Assembly: GCF_021369635.1 (NCBI RefSeq)
Contig: NZ_JAJNBZ010000006.1
Location: 186,001 to 250,000 of the forward strand
Reading direction: 5' to 3'
DNA length: 64,000 bases
Origin: Paenibacillus profundus
GTDB taxonomy: Bacteria > Bacillota > Bacilli > Paenibacillales > Paenibacillaceae
Shown: positions 53,093 through 62,659 of the stretch, piece after piece
Position numbering within the stretch: the first letter of the stretch is position 1
Layout: each line of letters starts with the position of its first letter
The notes under the pieces: model-generated
Databases searched by the model: none
What the model was told of the DNA's origin: nothing
Seen by the model: the letters and a program-made list of their open reading frames with translations, nothing else
Position numbers and translations under genes: made by a program

Positions 53093-53482
53093 TTAATCGA
53101 TAAGCTCCTGATATTTCTCCGCGCTTAACAAATGCTTGAGCGCTTCCTCCATGCTGCCTTCGATCTCGAGTTCGGCAAGCCAACCACCGTCGTAAGGCGC
53201 GCTGTTCACCTGTTCCGGCGCATCCTCCAGCCCGGTGTTCACCTTCGTAATCTTTCCGCTGACAGGACAATACAGCTCCGATACCGTCTTTACCGATTCA
53301 ATTGAACCCATGCTGTCACCCGCAGAAAGCGTGGAACCGATTTCAGGAAATTCAATAAATACGATATCTCCCAATTGAGCCTGTGCATGATCGGAAATTC
53401 CGATGCGTACGGTGCGTTCATCGACGACGAAAGCCCACTCATGTTCTTCGCTGTACAATAAATTCTCTTTCACTTCACTCAT
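53093..53482 (-). CDS. gcvH: Glycine cleavage system H protein
   Basis: 129 residues, normal length. Lipoyl-lysine site in MGSIESVKTVSELYCPVSG; N-terminal SEEHEWAFVVDERTVRIGIS and the conserved NSAPYDGGWL. Carries the methylamine group on its lipoyl arm between P, T and L proteins. Unlike the common gcvT-gcvH order it is alone here, on the opposite strand to gcvT-PA-PB, behind its own tandem glycine riboswitch. Confidence 0.96.
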   Translation of the reverse strand: MSEVKENLLYSEEHEWAFVVDERTVRIGISDHAQAQLGDIVFIEFPEIGSTLSAGDSMGSIESVKTVSELYCPVSGKITKVNTGLEDAPEQVNSAPYDGGWLAELEIEGSMEEALKHLLSAEKYQELID

Positions 53483-53536
53483 GCTAACGCCTCATTTCTT
53501 CATCATAATTGTAGTTGGTAGTGTAGATACGCATGT

Positions 53537-53572
53537 AAAAAAAAGACAAGAAAAGGCCTTATTCGCCCTCTT
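53537..53572 (-). terminator. Riboswitch-controlled terminator upstream of gcvH
   Basis: Minus strand: AAGAGGGC...GGCCTTTTCTT followed by GTCTTTTTTTT. It lies between the second glycine aptamer and gcvH, where the expression platform is expected. Confidence 0.75.
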
Positions 53573-53577
53573 CTCTG

Positions 53578-53783
53578 TCCTCGGTACCTGAGAGTTTGTG
53601 CTCGATCCTGCCGGTATGGACACGATCGAATTTACCCCTTGGGTGGCTAATGCGCTCTCCAGAGCTGCGTCAGATGACGGTACATGTACCTGAGAGATTA
53701 ATTGCCAATCGGCAGGTTGGCAGCTTGCTCCTTCGGTGCCGGCACAAGGAACCCCGTGTCGGTCTCTCCCAATCATCTTCATC
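53578..53783 (-). ncRNA. Tandem glycine riboswitch controlling gcvH
   Basis: Reading the minus strand: GGAGAG, CACCGAAGGAGCAAGC, TCTCAGGTAC, then a second set GGAGAG, CACCCAAGGGG, CTCTCAGGTACCGAGGACAG. These are the conserved parts of two glycine aptamers in a row. Glycine binding should prevent formation of the terminator at 53537-53572 and let gcvH be transcribed. Confidence 0.93.
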
Positions 53784-53918
53784 CGCATTGTATGAATTTA
53801 ACAAGGTTGCATTTTACATCAATCTAGGTTGTTCAAAAACACGCATCTATAGCGTAGTTCAGCCTTCGATATATGTCAATATTTCGGACAACATTTTTTT
53901 CAATCCGCAAAAAATGGA

Positions 53919-53948
53919 TTGACAATGTGTGGAAGCATCAAGTAATAA
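53919..53948 (+). promoter_or_regulatory. Promoter of the gcvT operon
   Basis: TTGACA (53919-53924), 18-bp spacer, TAATAA (53943-53948), about 35 bp before the first aptamer. Confidence 0.6.
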
Positions 53949-53979
53949 TGTAGGTATAACAACTGCACACGCGAATGAT

Positions 53980-54180
53980 GGTAAGGGGAGAGATTACCGC
54001 ACTCAGGTAACGCCGAAGGAGTAAGCCCATACGGGTGAATCTCTCAGGCAAAAGGACTTTTACCGGACGCATCTCTGGAGAGAACTCTTTCACTAGAGTC
54101 ACCCAAGGGGAAACTCGGAACGTTCGCGTATGCGAATGCGCGAGGTAACTCTCAGGTACAAAGGACAGAGCGGAAGGAAT
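53980..54180 (+). ncRNA. Tandem glycine riboswitch controlling gcvT-gcvPA-gcvPB
   Basis: Aptamer 1: GGGGAGAGATTACC, CGCCGAAGGAGTAAGC, AATCTCTCAGGCAAAAGGAC. Aptamer 2: TCTGGAGAGAAC, CACCCAAGGGGAAAC, AACTCTCAGGTACAAAGGAC. Both match the glycine aptamer core, followed by a terminator at 54190. Confidence 0.95.
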
Positions 54181-54189
54181 ACAGTAGGC

Positions 54190-54230
54190 GCAGGCATGCT
54201 GGCTTTCTTCTGCCTGTCTTTTTATTTTAT
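54190..54230 (+). terminator. Expression-platform terminator of the gcvT riboswitch
   Basis: GCAGGCA (54190-54196) pairs with TGCCTGT (54211-54217), followed by CTTTTTATTTTAT. Glycine binding upstream is expected to prevent this stem. Confidence 0.75.
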
Positions 54231-54265
54231 CAATACCTAACTAATAAGACGATCGAGGTGAAGTC

Positions 54266-55369
54266 ATGTCACAGTTAAAAAGAACACCGATATTCCCGTT
54301 ATACGCCGACTATCCCGGCGCTCGCTGCATCGACTTCGGCGGATGGGAACTGCCGGTGCAATTCAGCGGCATTCAGAAGGAACACGAAGCCGTCCGCACT
54401 CAGGCAGGCTTGTTCGACGTCTCCCATATGGGCGAATTTATGGTAAGCGGTTCTTCGGCAGAAGCCTTTCTGCAGCACGTGACGACGAACGATGTCACCC
54501 GTCTCGTCGACGGGAGAGCACAGTATTCCCTCTTATGCAATCCGAACGGAGGCGTCGTCGACGATATTCTCATTTATCGGCTGGCTGCAAATCATTACAT
54601 GCTGGTGGTCAATGCTTCCAACATTGACAAGGACTTCGCATGGCTTCAAGAACATCTCCCTGCCGACGTCGTCCTAGAGAATAAGTCTGACAGCACGGCA
54701 TTGCTCGCGCTGCAAGGTCCTAATGCGCAAGCGATCGCGGCTCATGTTACGGACGCGCCGCTGGCTGAGCTGAAGCCTTTTCAATTTGTGACGGACGCTG
54801 CCATCTGCGGCGTGCGCGCCTTGATTTCCCGTACCGGGTATACCGGGGAAGACGGATTTGAGCTGTATGTAGCAGCAGAAGACGCGCCTCAGGTATGGAC
54901 AGAGCTAATGAGAGCAGGCGAAGCGCACGGGCTTGTACCTGCTGGGTTGGGAGCGCGTGATACGCTGCGGTTCGAAGCGAAGCTTCCGCTATATGGGCAA
55001 GAAATATCGGCCGACATTTCGCCGCTTGAAGCAGGACTTGGTTTCTTCGTCAAGCTGGATAAGGGAGACTTCATCGGACGGGAAGCACTCGCCAGCCAGA
55101 AGGCTGATGGGCCTCGCCGCAAGCTTGTCGGAATTGAAATGATAGACAAGGGCATTCCACGCTCCCACTATCCTGTATTAATCAACGAGAATCCTGTTGG
55201 CGAGGTAACGACGGGAACGCAGTCCCCTACACTCAAGCGCAATCTAGGCCTTGCCTTAATTGATGCCGCTTACAGTGAGCTGGATACGGAAGTAATGGTC
55301 GAAATTCGCGGGAAGCAGCTGAAGGCCCGTGTCATCAAAGCCCCATTCTACAAAAGAGCGACGAACTAA
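54266..55369 (+). CDS. gcvT: Glycine cleavage system aminomethyltransferase (T protein)
   Basis: 367 residues. Conserved: GWELPVQFSGIQKEHEAVRT, GLFDVSHMGEF, NPNGGVVDDILIYR, ISRTGYTGEDGFELY, RDTLRFEAKLPLYGQEI. Transfers the methylene group from the aminomethyl-lipoyl arm of GcvH to tetrahydrofolate and releases ammonia. First gene of the operon; ATCGAGGTGAAGTC is before the ATG; gcvPA follows after 21 bp. Confidence 0.97.
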   Translation: MSQLKRTPIFPLYADYPGARCIDFGGWELPVQFSGIQKEHEAVRTQAGLFDVSHMGEFMVSGSSAEAFLQHVTTNDVTRLVDGRAQYSLLCNPNGGVVDDILIYRLAANHYMLVVNASNIDKDFAWLQEHLPADVVLENKSDSTALLALQGPNAQAIAAHVTDAPLAELKPFQFVTDAAICGVRALISRTGYTGEDGFELYVAAEDAPQVWTELMRAGEAHGLVPAGLGARDTLRFEAKLPLYGQEISADISPLEAGLGFFVKLDKGDFIGREALASQKADGPRRKLVGIEMIDKGIPRSHYPVLINENPVGEVTTGTQSPTLKRNLGLALIDAAYSELDTEVMVEIRGKQLKARVIKAPFYKRATN

Positions 55370-55390
55370 ACAGAAGGAGCGAATCCAACT

Positions 55391-56743
55391 ATGAAGCATC
55401 GCTATATCCCGATGACGGCACAGGACCAAGCCGACATGATGAAGGTCATCGGCATCTCCTCCATTGAGGAACTATTTCAAGATATCCCTGCTTCCGTTCG
55501 CTATCCGGGCGTTCTGCCGATGTCCGAGGCGCTTGACGAAGCAGCCCTGCTGAAGCATATGAAGGAATTGGCGGATAAGAACGCCGACTTTGAACGATAT
55601 ACCAGCTTCTTGGGCGCCGGTCTCTATGATCATCATGTGCCTGTCGTTATCAATCACGTGGTGTCCCGTTCTGAATTCTACACGGCGTACACCCCGTATC
55701 AGCCTGAAATTAGCCAAGGTGAACTGCAGGCCATCTTCGAGTTTCAATCGTACATTTGTGAATTGACTGGTATGGCTGTGGCCAATGCCAGCATGTACGA
55801 CGGTGCTACTGCTCTGGCAGAAGCAGGCGCACTGGCCAGCGGAGCGACGAAGCGCAAGGAACTCATCATCTCGCGCGCTGTCCATCCGGAAGCCCGCCAA
55901 ATCGTGCGCACGACTGCGCGCGGTCTGAATCTCGATGTCGTGGAAGTCGATTACAAGGACGGCGTCACCGATCTGGAGGAGCTGCAAGCTCTTGTGTCGG
56001 AGGACACCGCAGCCGTCATCGTTCAATCGCCGAACTTCTTCGGCTGCATTGAGGATTTGCGTGCTATCGAGCCGATCATTCACAGCAAGAAAGGATTGCT
56101 CGTCGTCAGCACCAACCCGATCACCTTGGGGCTGCTGGAAACGCCGGGCAAGCTGGGCGCGGACGTCGTGGTCGGCGATGCGCAGCCGTTCGGCATTTCC
56201 GCTTCACTTGGCGGCCCGACATGCGGCTTCTTCGCAGTGGCAGAACCGCTCATGCGACGGATGCCGGGACGGATCGTCGGACAGACGAAGGATATCGATG
56301 GCAAACGCGGATTCGTCTTGACGCTGCAAGCCCGAGAGCAGCACATCCGGCGCGAGAAGGCAACGTCCAACATTTGCTCCAATCAGGCGCTGCTTGCGCT
56401 GTGTGCATCCGTTTATTTGTCGACAATGGGCAAGACAGGAGTTCAGCAAGTCGCGAACCTGAATGTGCAGAAGGCTCATTACGCCGCTGGCGTATTCGCA
56501 CAACAATCCGAGCTCGCGCTCGCTTTTGACGCGCCTTTCTTCAATGAGTTTGTCGTTAAGCTGCCTGATGGCGCAAATATAGATGACGTTCAAGCAAAAC
56601 TGCTGGATAACGGTTATATCGGTGGATACGACCTGGGCATAGCCTATCCTGAACTGCAAGGTCATATGCTCGTCGCCGTTACCGAGCGAAGAACGAAATC
56701 CGAAATCGATCAATTTGTGAACCGATTGGAGGCATGTCTATGA
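55391..56743 (+). CDS. gcvPA: Glycine dehydrogenase (decarboxylating) subunit 1
   Basis: 450 residues, N-terminal half of the split P protein. Conserved: [72 protein letters not shown]. With GcvPB forms the PLP enzyme that decarboxylates glycine and loads GcvH. Stop overlaps the gcvPB start (ATGA). Confidence 0.97.
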   Translation: MKHRYIPMTAQDQADMMKVIGISSIEELFQDIPASVRYPGVLPMSEALDEAALLKHMKELADKNADFERYTSFLGAGLYDHHVPVVINHVVSRSEFYTAYTPYQPEISQGELQAIFEFQSYICELTGMAVANASMYDGATALAEAGALASGATKRKELIISRAVHPEARQIVRTTARGLNLDVVEVDYKDGVTDLEELQALVSEDTAAVIVQSPNFFGCIEDLRAIEPIIHSKKGLLVVSTNPITLGLLETPGKLGADVVVGDAQPFGISASLGGPTCGFFAVAEPLMRRMPGRIVGQTKDIDGKRGFVLTLQAREQHIRREKATSNICSNQALLALCASVYLSTMGKTGVQQVANLNVQKAHYAAGVFAQQSELALAFDAPFFNEFVVKLPDGANIDDVQAKLLDNGYIGGYDLGIAYPELQGHMLVAVTERRTKSEIDQFVNRLEACL

Positions 56744-58197
56744 AACCGGACAAAAAGCTCATCTTCGAACTCAGCAAACCCGGACGTGTCGCCTATTCTT
56801 TGCCTGAGCTCGATGTTCCCGAGGTCAATCTCGGAGAACTGATTCCCGAATCTATGCTCCGCAGTCAACCTGCCGAGCTGCCTGAAGTGTACGAGGTTGA
56901 TGTAATCCGCCATTATACGGAGCTTTCGCGCCGTAATTTCGGCATCGATAATGGCTTTTATCCGCTTGGTTCCTGCACGATGAAGTACAATCCGAAGATT
57001 AACGAAGATGTAGCCCGCTTCACCGGCTTCGCGAAGATTCACCCGTATCAGCCGGAACAGAGCATCCAGGGAGCATTGGAGCTGTTATATACGCTTCAGA
57101 ACGATCTCGCCACGTTAACAGGTATGGACCAAGTGACGCTTCAGCCTGCGGCAGGCGCCCATGGCGAATGGACGGGCTTGATGATGATTCGCGCCTACCA
57201 CGAGAGCCGTGGCGAGACCCGGACGAAGGTCATCGTGCCAGATTCCTCGCATGGTACGAACCCAGCCAGCGCAACGGTTGCCGGCCTCGAGACGATTACG
57301 ATTCAGTCCGACGACAAAGGACTGGTTGACCTTGATGCGCTCCGTGCTGTCGTCGGTCCCGATACAGCCGCGCTTATGCTGACGAATCCGAGCACGCTCG
57401 GCTTATTCGAAGAGCATATTGTCGAGATTGCCGAGATCGTCCATGAAGCAGGCGGCCTTATTTACTACGACGGCGCGAACTCGAACGCGATTATGGGCAT
57501 TACCCGCCCGGGAGACATGGGCTTCGACGTCGTGCACTTGAACCTGCACAAGACGATGAGCACTCCGCATGGCGGCGGCGGTCCGGGTTCAGGACCTGTC
57601 GGCGTGAAGAGCAAGCTCATTCCGTTCCTGCCGAAGCCAATCGTGGCCAAGAAAGAGGATGGAACGTATGGATTAAACTACGACAGGCCCGAATCCATCG
57701 GCCGCGTTAAAGCATATTACGGCAACTTCGGCATTCTCGTTCGCGCCTACGCGTATATCCGCACATATGGGCCGGAAGGGTTGCGCCAAGTGTCTGAATG
57801 TGCCGTGCTTAATGCGAACTATATGATGCATAGACTGGCGCCTTATTACGAAATCCCTTACCCTGGCGTGTGTAAGCACGAATTCGTCATGTCAGGCAGA
57901 GGGCTGAAGCAATACGGTGTCCGCACGCTGGATGTCGCCAAACGTCTTCTCGACTTCGGCTTCCATCCTCCAACCATCTACTTCCCGCTGAACGTCGAGG
58001 AATGTATGATGATCGAGCCAACTGAGACGGAAAGCAAAGAAACTCTCGACTCGTTCATCGACACGATGATTCAAATCGCGCAGGAGGCAGAACAGAATCC
58101 GGAGCTGCTGCTCAATGCGCCACACAATACAGACGTTAGAAGACTTGACGAGACGCAAGCTGCACGCAAGCCGGTCTTGAATTGCGCATGTAATTAA
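56740..58197 (+). CDS. gcvPB: Glycine dehydrogenase (decarboxylating) subunit 2
   Basis: 485 residues. ATG at 56740 (ATGA overlap, GGAGG 7 bases upstream) is preferred over ATG 56734, which lies against the Shine-Dalgarno. PLP-lysine in [20 protein letters not shown]; other marks: [12 protein letters not shown] and [20 protein letters not shown]. Last gene of the operon, terminator at 58275. Confidence 0.97.
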   Translation: MKPDKKLIFELSKPGRVAYSLPELDVPEVNLGELIPESMLRSQPAELPEVYEVDVIRHYTELSRRNFGIDNGFYPLGSCTMKYNPKINEDVARFTGFAKIHPYQPEQSIQGALELLYTLQNDLATLTGMDQVTLQPAAGAHGEWTGLMMIRAYHESRGETRTKVIVPDSSHGTNPASATVAGLETITIQSDDKGLVDLDALRAVVGPDTAALMLTNPSTLGLFEEHIVEIAEIVHEAGGLIYYDGANSNAIMGITRPGDMGFDVVHLNLHKTMSTPHGGGGPGSGPVGVKSKLIPFLPKPIVAKKEDGTYGLNYDRPESIGRVKAYYGNFGILVRAYAYIRTYGPEGLRQVSECAVLNANYMMHRLAPYYEIPYPGVCKHEFVMSGRGLKQYGVRTLDVAKRLLDFGFHPPTIYFPLNVEECMMIEPTETESKETLDSFIDTMIQIAQEAEQNPELLLNAPHNTDVRRLDETQAARKPVLNCACN

Positions 58198-58274
58198 TAA
58201 ATAAGAGGCTGCACCTTTGATTGGAATGTGAACTTTCCCTGTCAAGCGGACAGCACTAAAAAGCCTCGATTAAA

Positions 58275-58321
58275 CAACCTTAGTTCGGTATTGTGCCGGG
58301 CTAAGGTTGCTTAGTTTCTTT
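58275..58321 (+). terminator. Terminator of the gcv operon
   Basis: CAACCTTAG (58275-58283) pairs with CTAAGGTTG (58301-58309), followed by CTTAGTTTCTTTTG. The stem sequence is the same as in the terminator at 27145. Confidence 0.75.
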
Positions 58322-58460
58322 TGAAAACGTCCATTGTTATCGTCAGCAGGGTCTAGTCCGCCAGCAACTTGAACGTATTCGCCATACCTCCAATAAGAAC
58401 ACCGTTCATCCCATCCAACACGATAAATAATCACATATCTAGTTATATGGAATAAAAAAA

Positions 58461-58491
58461 AGAAACCTTGACCTCTGCGGTCAAGGTTCTT
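58461..58491 (-). terminator. Terminator of the phosphotransferase gene
   Basis: AACCTTGACC (58464-58473) and GGTCAAGGTT (58479-58488); the minus strand continues TCTTTTTTTTATTCC. Confidence 0.85.
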
Positions 58492-58518
58492 TCTGTGAAT
58501 CGGAAGCGACTAACTCCA

Positions 58519-59505
58519 TTACAATTCATAAAATATCGGCCGCTCCCTTAAAAATGGAGTCAGGGTGTTTTGGCAAAATACCGGCATCTTCTCCCGCATC
58601 TTTGGATGAACCGCGCTGTTCATCATATGAAACGAATAGTAGCCGAGGATGTGCAGCAGCATGAACCCTTCGAGCAGTTCCAGCGTACCGCTTCGGGGGG
58701 CAGAATACTCCGATGCATACCCCTCCATGAAGTCATCCCGTGCCCGGGAAGGAACACTCAGTGCGCCGGCGGCCCCATCATACAAAAAATAGCCTTGTCC
58801 GTACAGGCAATAATCAATGATGGTGAATCCCCGTTCAGTCAGAATGACGTTGCCTCTATTGATATCGGCATGGATAATCCCCCATGTGTCGGGACTGCGC
58901 TCATAGGTCTGGAGACGGGAATTGATCATTGCGAATGCTTCGCTCACTGTGTCGTAATCCACTGAAGTAAATATACCGTGCTCACGGCCGAACTTCAGCC
59001 GCTCCAGCATGGCTCTGTTCTCATCGATGCTGGCGTAGGCAGGTCTATCACAAGCGAGATCTGATGCATAGCCGCTCGTATAGCGGTGCAACATGCCGAC
59101 CTGCTGTCCGTACTGAAGGACATTATCCCTCGACGAGAAATCGTCTAGCTGAGAATCCCGTCCCTCCAGCCACTGCAATACCGTGCACTGGATATAGGTG
59201 TCCCCGCAAGCAACCCGGGTAACAAATTCTCCCTCACGATTACGGACAGGCTCCTGAACGTTCAATGCGGAGTTCTCTCCCAGCGCTTGCAGCAGCTGCA
59301 TCTCCCCATTCAGTCCAGCCTCGGAATGCTGCAGTCCATGAAGCTCGTCATGGACAGGCTTATGAATCCGCAGCAGATAGGACAACCCACTGACTCCGTC
59401 AGTGATCTTATACGTCAAATTCTCATTGTGACGAATAAACTCGATGATTGGCGATTGTACTGCATAAGACGACAATGCTTCGGTTGCGATGGAATGATTA
59501 TCCAT
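58519..59505 (-). CDS. Aminoglycoside phosphotransferase / homoserine-kinase type II-like kinase
   Basis: 328 residues from ATG at 59505 (GAGGGTGATACGG upstream); a longer frame begins at 59544. Protein-kinase-like fold: ENLTYKITDGVSGLSYLLRI (ATP loop and Lys), catalytic loop WGIIHADINRGNVIL, metal loop FTIIDYCLYGQGYFLYD. Phosphorylates a small molecule; the substrate is unknown. Related proteins with this opening are annotated as Ser/Thr or choline-type kinases. Single gene. Confidence 0.85.
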   Translation of the reverse strand: MDNHSIATEALSSYAVQSPIIEFIRHNENLTYKITDGVSGLSYLLRIHKPVHDELHGLQHSEAGLNGEMQLLQALGENSALNVQEPVRNREGEFVTRVACGDTYIQCTVLQWLEGRDSQLDDFSSRDNVLQYGQQVGMLHRYTSGYASDLACDRPAYASIDENRAMLERLKFGREHGIFTSVDYDTVSEAFAMINSRLQTYERSPDTWGIIHADINRGNVILTERGFTIIDYCLYGQGYFLYDGAAGALSVPSRARDDFMEGYASEYSAPRSGTLELLEGFMLLHILGYYSFHMMNSAVHPKMREKMPVFCQNTLTPFLRERPIFYEL

Positions 59506-59693
59506 CCGTATCACCCTCTTTACTTGAATAGTATCGGTCTGCATTCTGGCCAGGGAACATCCTTGACCCTACCCGTCCATCCATACAATCGTTACTTGGT
59601 TGTAAGAAGACTCTGTTCACAATCGGGCGAGACAAGGATTCTAGTATACTTCAAGATTATACAACCGTTGAGGAGCAGCCTCTTCTTCAATGG

Positions 59694-60575
59694 TTATGAG
59701 TGCAGCTCGATACGGTAATGAGAGAGTACACGTCTCTCAGTAAACCCGGCTTTTTTATACAGATGAATCGCCTTCTCATTATGCATATCGACACATAGCG
59801 AGATTTCTTGAATCCCCTTGTCCTTAAAAAGAAATTGTAGGGCGTGTCTCAACAGTGCTTCCCCCATGCCATGGTGACGATATTCCGGCGAGACCGCAAT
59901 AAATTCGATATTCCCTTCCTGGAATTCCGGATTGGCTTCCACATAAACATATCCTTGCAGCTTTCGATCCGCTGTCGTACAGACGAACACTCTATGATCG
60001 GTGTTGCGTCTGTTCAGGATGGTGCCTCCGTCATAATAAGCCGATGGGAAGCAAGCCTGGTGGAGATGGACAAATGGCTCGTACATGTCTGCTTGAATCT
60101 CTTGAATATCCACCCCGGCTGCGGAATGTTCAGATAATAGAGATGGCGTGGCGAGAAGAATGAGGTGCTCTCCTCTGTTCTGCCCCCCGACACGGCTCAT
60201 GAATTCGGCGGCATGCCGATGATTCGCATCATAAAATCCCAATATCGCGTTCACCTGCTCCTTCACCACAGCTACAGATTGATGCCACAGCTCTTTAGCC
60301 ACATCCAACCAATCTTCCGCTCGTGTGAACGGCCCCCACATCTCAGCTGCCCGTTCCTCCTCATCGATGTCGAAGCCGATCGTCCCGATTATTTCTCCAG
60401 CTCGATAAGCTGTCCAGAATGTTTTGCCAATGCTGTCAAAAGTATCATGCAAGGCGGATTCGATTTCTTCCTTCTCCGTCCCGCAATACCCTACATGATG
60501 TGTCTCTTCCTTATTGAGATCTGCAATAAATTCAACCAACTCGGCAGCATTGCCGCCAGGACGAATCGTAATCAA
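59694..60575 (-). CDS. GNAT N-acetyltransferase, two-domain
   Basis: 293 residues. The N-terminal half is a diverged GNAT-like domain (FWTAYRAGEIIGTIGFDIDE). The C-terminal half is intact: GNIEFIAVSPEYRHHGMGEA, LLRHALQFLF, LCVDMHNEKAIHLYKKAGFT. Substrate unknown. Start ATG at 60575 with weak AAAGGAAAGG upstream. Confidence 0.85.
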   Translation of the reverse strand: MITIRPGGNAAELVEFIADLNKEETHHVGYCGTEKEEIESALHDTFDSIGKTFWTAYRAGEIIGTIGFDIDEEERAAEMWGPFTRAEDWLDVAKELWHQSVAVVKEQVNAILGFYDANHRHAAEFMSRVGGQNRGEHLILLATPSLLSEHSAAGVDIQEIQADMYEPFVHLHQACFPSAYYDGGTILNRRNTDHRVFVCTTADRKLQGYVYVEANPEFQEGNIEFIAVSPEYRHHGMGEALLRHALQFLFKDKGIQEISLCVDMHNEKAIHLYKKAGFTERRVLSHYRIELHS

Positions 60576-60661
60576 TTCAACCTATCCTTTCCTTTTCAAA
60601 TTGTAGATGACGTACTTTAGTTCTGTTGGATTTCATCCATTAGTTTGAGGTATGAGATGCG

Positions 60662-60850
60662 ATGACAAGCTGTTTCATTGGAAAGAGTCCAACAGATTTT
60701 CGTTCAACTCGTACTGAGGCTATAATTGAGCATCATTTGATTGGAAGATTTCCAATCAAGTGGCGCTATTGTGTTGAAATGAGTAGATTCTACTGCACGT
60801 TATCCAATGGACGCAATGAGAGGCAGCTTAAAGCATTGCAACAACGCTAA
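60662..60850 (+). CDS. Hypothetical small protein (62 aa), doubtful
   Basis: ATG at 60662 with weak TGAGGTATGAG upstream. FPIKWRYCVEMSRFYCTLSN and NERQLKALQQR look protein-like, and a terminator stands just after. No family recognised; it may be a remnant. Confidence 0.3.
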   Translation: MTSCFIGKSPTDFRSTRTEAIIEHHLIGRFPIKWRYCVEMSRFYCTLSNGRNERQLKALQQR

Positions 60851-60857
60851 AGCAAGA

Positions 60858-60910
60858 CAAAAAAAGGAACTGGCTTGCAATCCATCGTCTTGCAAAGTCA
60901 GTCCTTCTTC
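60858..60910. terminator. Terminator between the small ORF and the PASTA protein gene
   Basis: AAGGAACTGGCTTGCA and TGCAAAGTCAGTCCTT pair with few mismatches; the minus strand continues with TTTTTTTG. Confidence 0.75.
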
Positions 60911-60921
60911 ACCATGCCTTA

Positions 60922-62541
60922 TTATTTTTTCTCACGGCTGATATAGAAATTGACACGGTCGCCTTTCTTTGCTGCAGCGCCTGCTTCAGGCTCTTGCTTG
61001 AACACCTGACCTGGTGCTTGCTCCTCGTTGTTCTCAAGGACGAAGCTATACCGAAGGCCGGCCGCGAGCACCGCCTTCTCCGCTTCTTCCTTCGTCAGAC
61101 CGACCAAACTCGGCACCTGACCCTCAACAACCGGCTCTCCCGAGGAATCCGTCGCTGTACCCGTCTCGCCTCCATCAGGCGTTGTTCCTGGCGTCATCGT
61201 ATCTGGTGTCGTACCCGGAGTAGTCTCAGGAGTCGTTCCCGGAGTCGTGTCTGGATTGGCATCCGTGCCTGTATCCGTTCCTGAACCGGCATCCGGATTC
61301 GCAGCAGCGCCTGAATTGTCCGGCTTCGTGCCGGTTGTCTTGTCGCCAGAGCCCGTTCCGGAAGATGAATCGGTAGATTGTCCGCCATTCTTCGACCCGC
61401 TGTTATCCGTCGATGTTCTGTCATCAGTCGATGCTTCAGGCTGATTCGAGCTATCGCTATTTTCGTTATTAGTTGCTTGGCCTTCATCGGACGGTGTTTC
61501 CGTTGCATCGTCCCCGTTCGTCGCCGGAGTGGAATCCGTATTCTCGCTCGTCTCTGCAGGAGGATTGTTATCCGTTATAGCTGCCGTCTCATTCGACTTC
61601 GATATGGAGTTGGCCCAGAGCACGGCGCCGCCGAGAACACAGACGAAGACCGCGGCACAGGCAACAACGAGCAGCATTTTACTGCGCCCGACTTTGTCCG
61701 ATCCCGATTCTGCATTCGCAAATGGACTATTAGCTTCTTCTTCCGTCTCATAGTCGTCGTAATCATCATCATCTGACTCGTCATCATCTTGTAGATTCGA
61801 GACAGGTGCCGCAGCCGCTGAAGTCGGCTGCATCCGCGACAGGACAGGACCATTCGGCTGATCCATAATCTCGCGCAAGGTTACCATGAAAGAGAACATG
61901 GACGAATCCCCTGAATATACGCGTCGGACGAGACCTAGAACCGCTTCCTTCTGAGCAGGCGCCAAATCCTTCAAGGCGGCTGTCAAACGGCTCTCATACG
62001 TGTCGTAGTTCGCCGGAACGTTCAAATGCAGCGTACTTAATTGATACATTAAATAGCATAATCCCATCGTTCCGAATTGCCCCGGCTCGGCTTCCGTCCA
62101 ATAGTTCATTATCATAATCTGATTGTCTTCAGTAATCCATAAGTTCTCTACAGTAATCGGGAACCGGCTAATCTGTTCCTCCATCGCGTCCTGGATGCTC
62201 TTACCCAGTTCGTACACCATCGACAGCATCTTCTGTGAGCTTAAAGCATGGTGCTGAATATATCGCACGAGCGGCATTCCTGTATAGGCAGAGAATACGA
62301 CAAAGAAATTTTGCCCAGATGTTCCTGCATTAAGCATGTGGAAGAAACGATTATTCGAAAAGTGAGACACCTTACCGAAAGCGCGCTTGCTTTCTTCGGC
62401 TTTCCCCGTTCCCGTATTTTCGACAAGATAAATAAACACATCTCTCTTCAAGGATAGATCTATCGCTTCATATAAGACTCCGTCTGCTAAATGTAGAATG
62501 ACCTTGCAAAGTTCATATCTTTCCCCAATGTAAGCACTCAT
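60922..62541 (-). CDS. Membrane pseudokinase with extracellular PASTA domain
   Basis: 539 residues. 1-235 has the outline of a Hanks-type Ser/Thr kinase (IGERYELCKVILHLADGVLY as N-lobe start, then a helical C-lobe). The catalytic HRD-x4-N is replaced by PITVENLWITEDNQ and no DFG is seen, so it should be inactive. An acidic stretch (DDDESDDDDYDDYETEEE), one membrane helix (MLLVVACAAVFVCVLGGAVL), a long Ser/Thr/Gly/Pro-rich linker and one PASTA domain (VPSLVGLTKEEAEKAVLAAG to the end) follow. Probably senses peptidoglycan and regulates by binding, not phosphorylation. ATG at 62541. Confidence 0.8.
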   Translation of the reverse strand: MSAYIGERYELCKVILHLADGVLYEAIDLSLKRDVFIYLVENTGTGKAEESKRAFGKVSHFSNNRFFHMLNAGTSGQNFFVVFSAYTGMPLVRYIQHHALSSQKMLSMVYELGKSIQDAMEEQISRFPITVENLWITEDNQIMIMNYWTEAEPGQFGTMGLCYLMYQLSTLHLNVPANYDTYESRLTAALKDLAPAQKEAVLGLVRRVYSGDSSMFSFMVTLREIMDQPNGPVLSRMQPTSAAAAPVSNLQDDDESDDDDYDDYETEEEANSPFANAESGSDKVGRSKMLLVVACAAVFVCVLGGAVLWANSISKSNETAAITDNNPPAETSENTDSTPATNGDDATETPSDEGQATNNENSDSSNQPEASTDDRTSTDNSGSKNGGQSTDSSSGTGSGDKTTGTKPDNSGAAANPDAGSGTDTGTDANPDTTPGTTPETTPGTTPDTMTPGTTPDGGETGTATDSSGEPVVEGQVPSLVGLTKEEAEKAVLAAGLRYSFVLENNEEQAPGQVFKQEPEAGAAAKKGDRVNFYISREKK

Positions 62542-62659
62542 TCTCTTGCTCCTTCACGATTCATCGTTGTTAATAAAATATCTCTTTTGTCATTATGAAG
62601 GATATGGGCTGATTTTGCAAAGATTACAACAATCGATCAATTATTTTCACAAATCTCCC

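Noticed and set aside
53826-53850. AGGTTGTTCAAAAACACG as a second MITE
   Set aside because: Only one end-like sequence; no matching opposite end or target duplication nearby.
55472-56083. 203-codon minus-strand frame opposite gcvPA
   Set aside because: Antisense shadow of a well-conserved enzyme gene.
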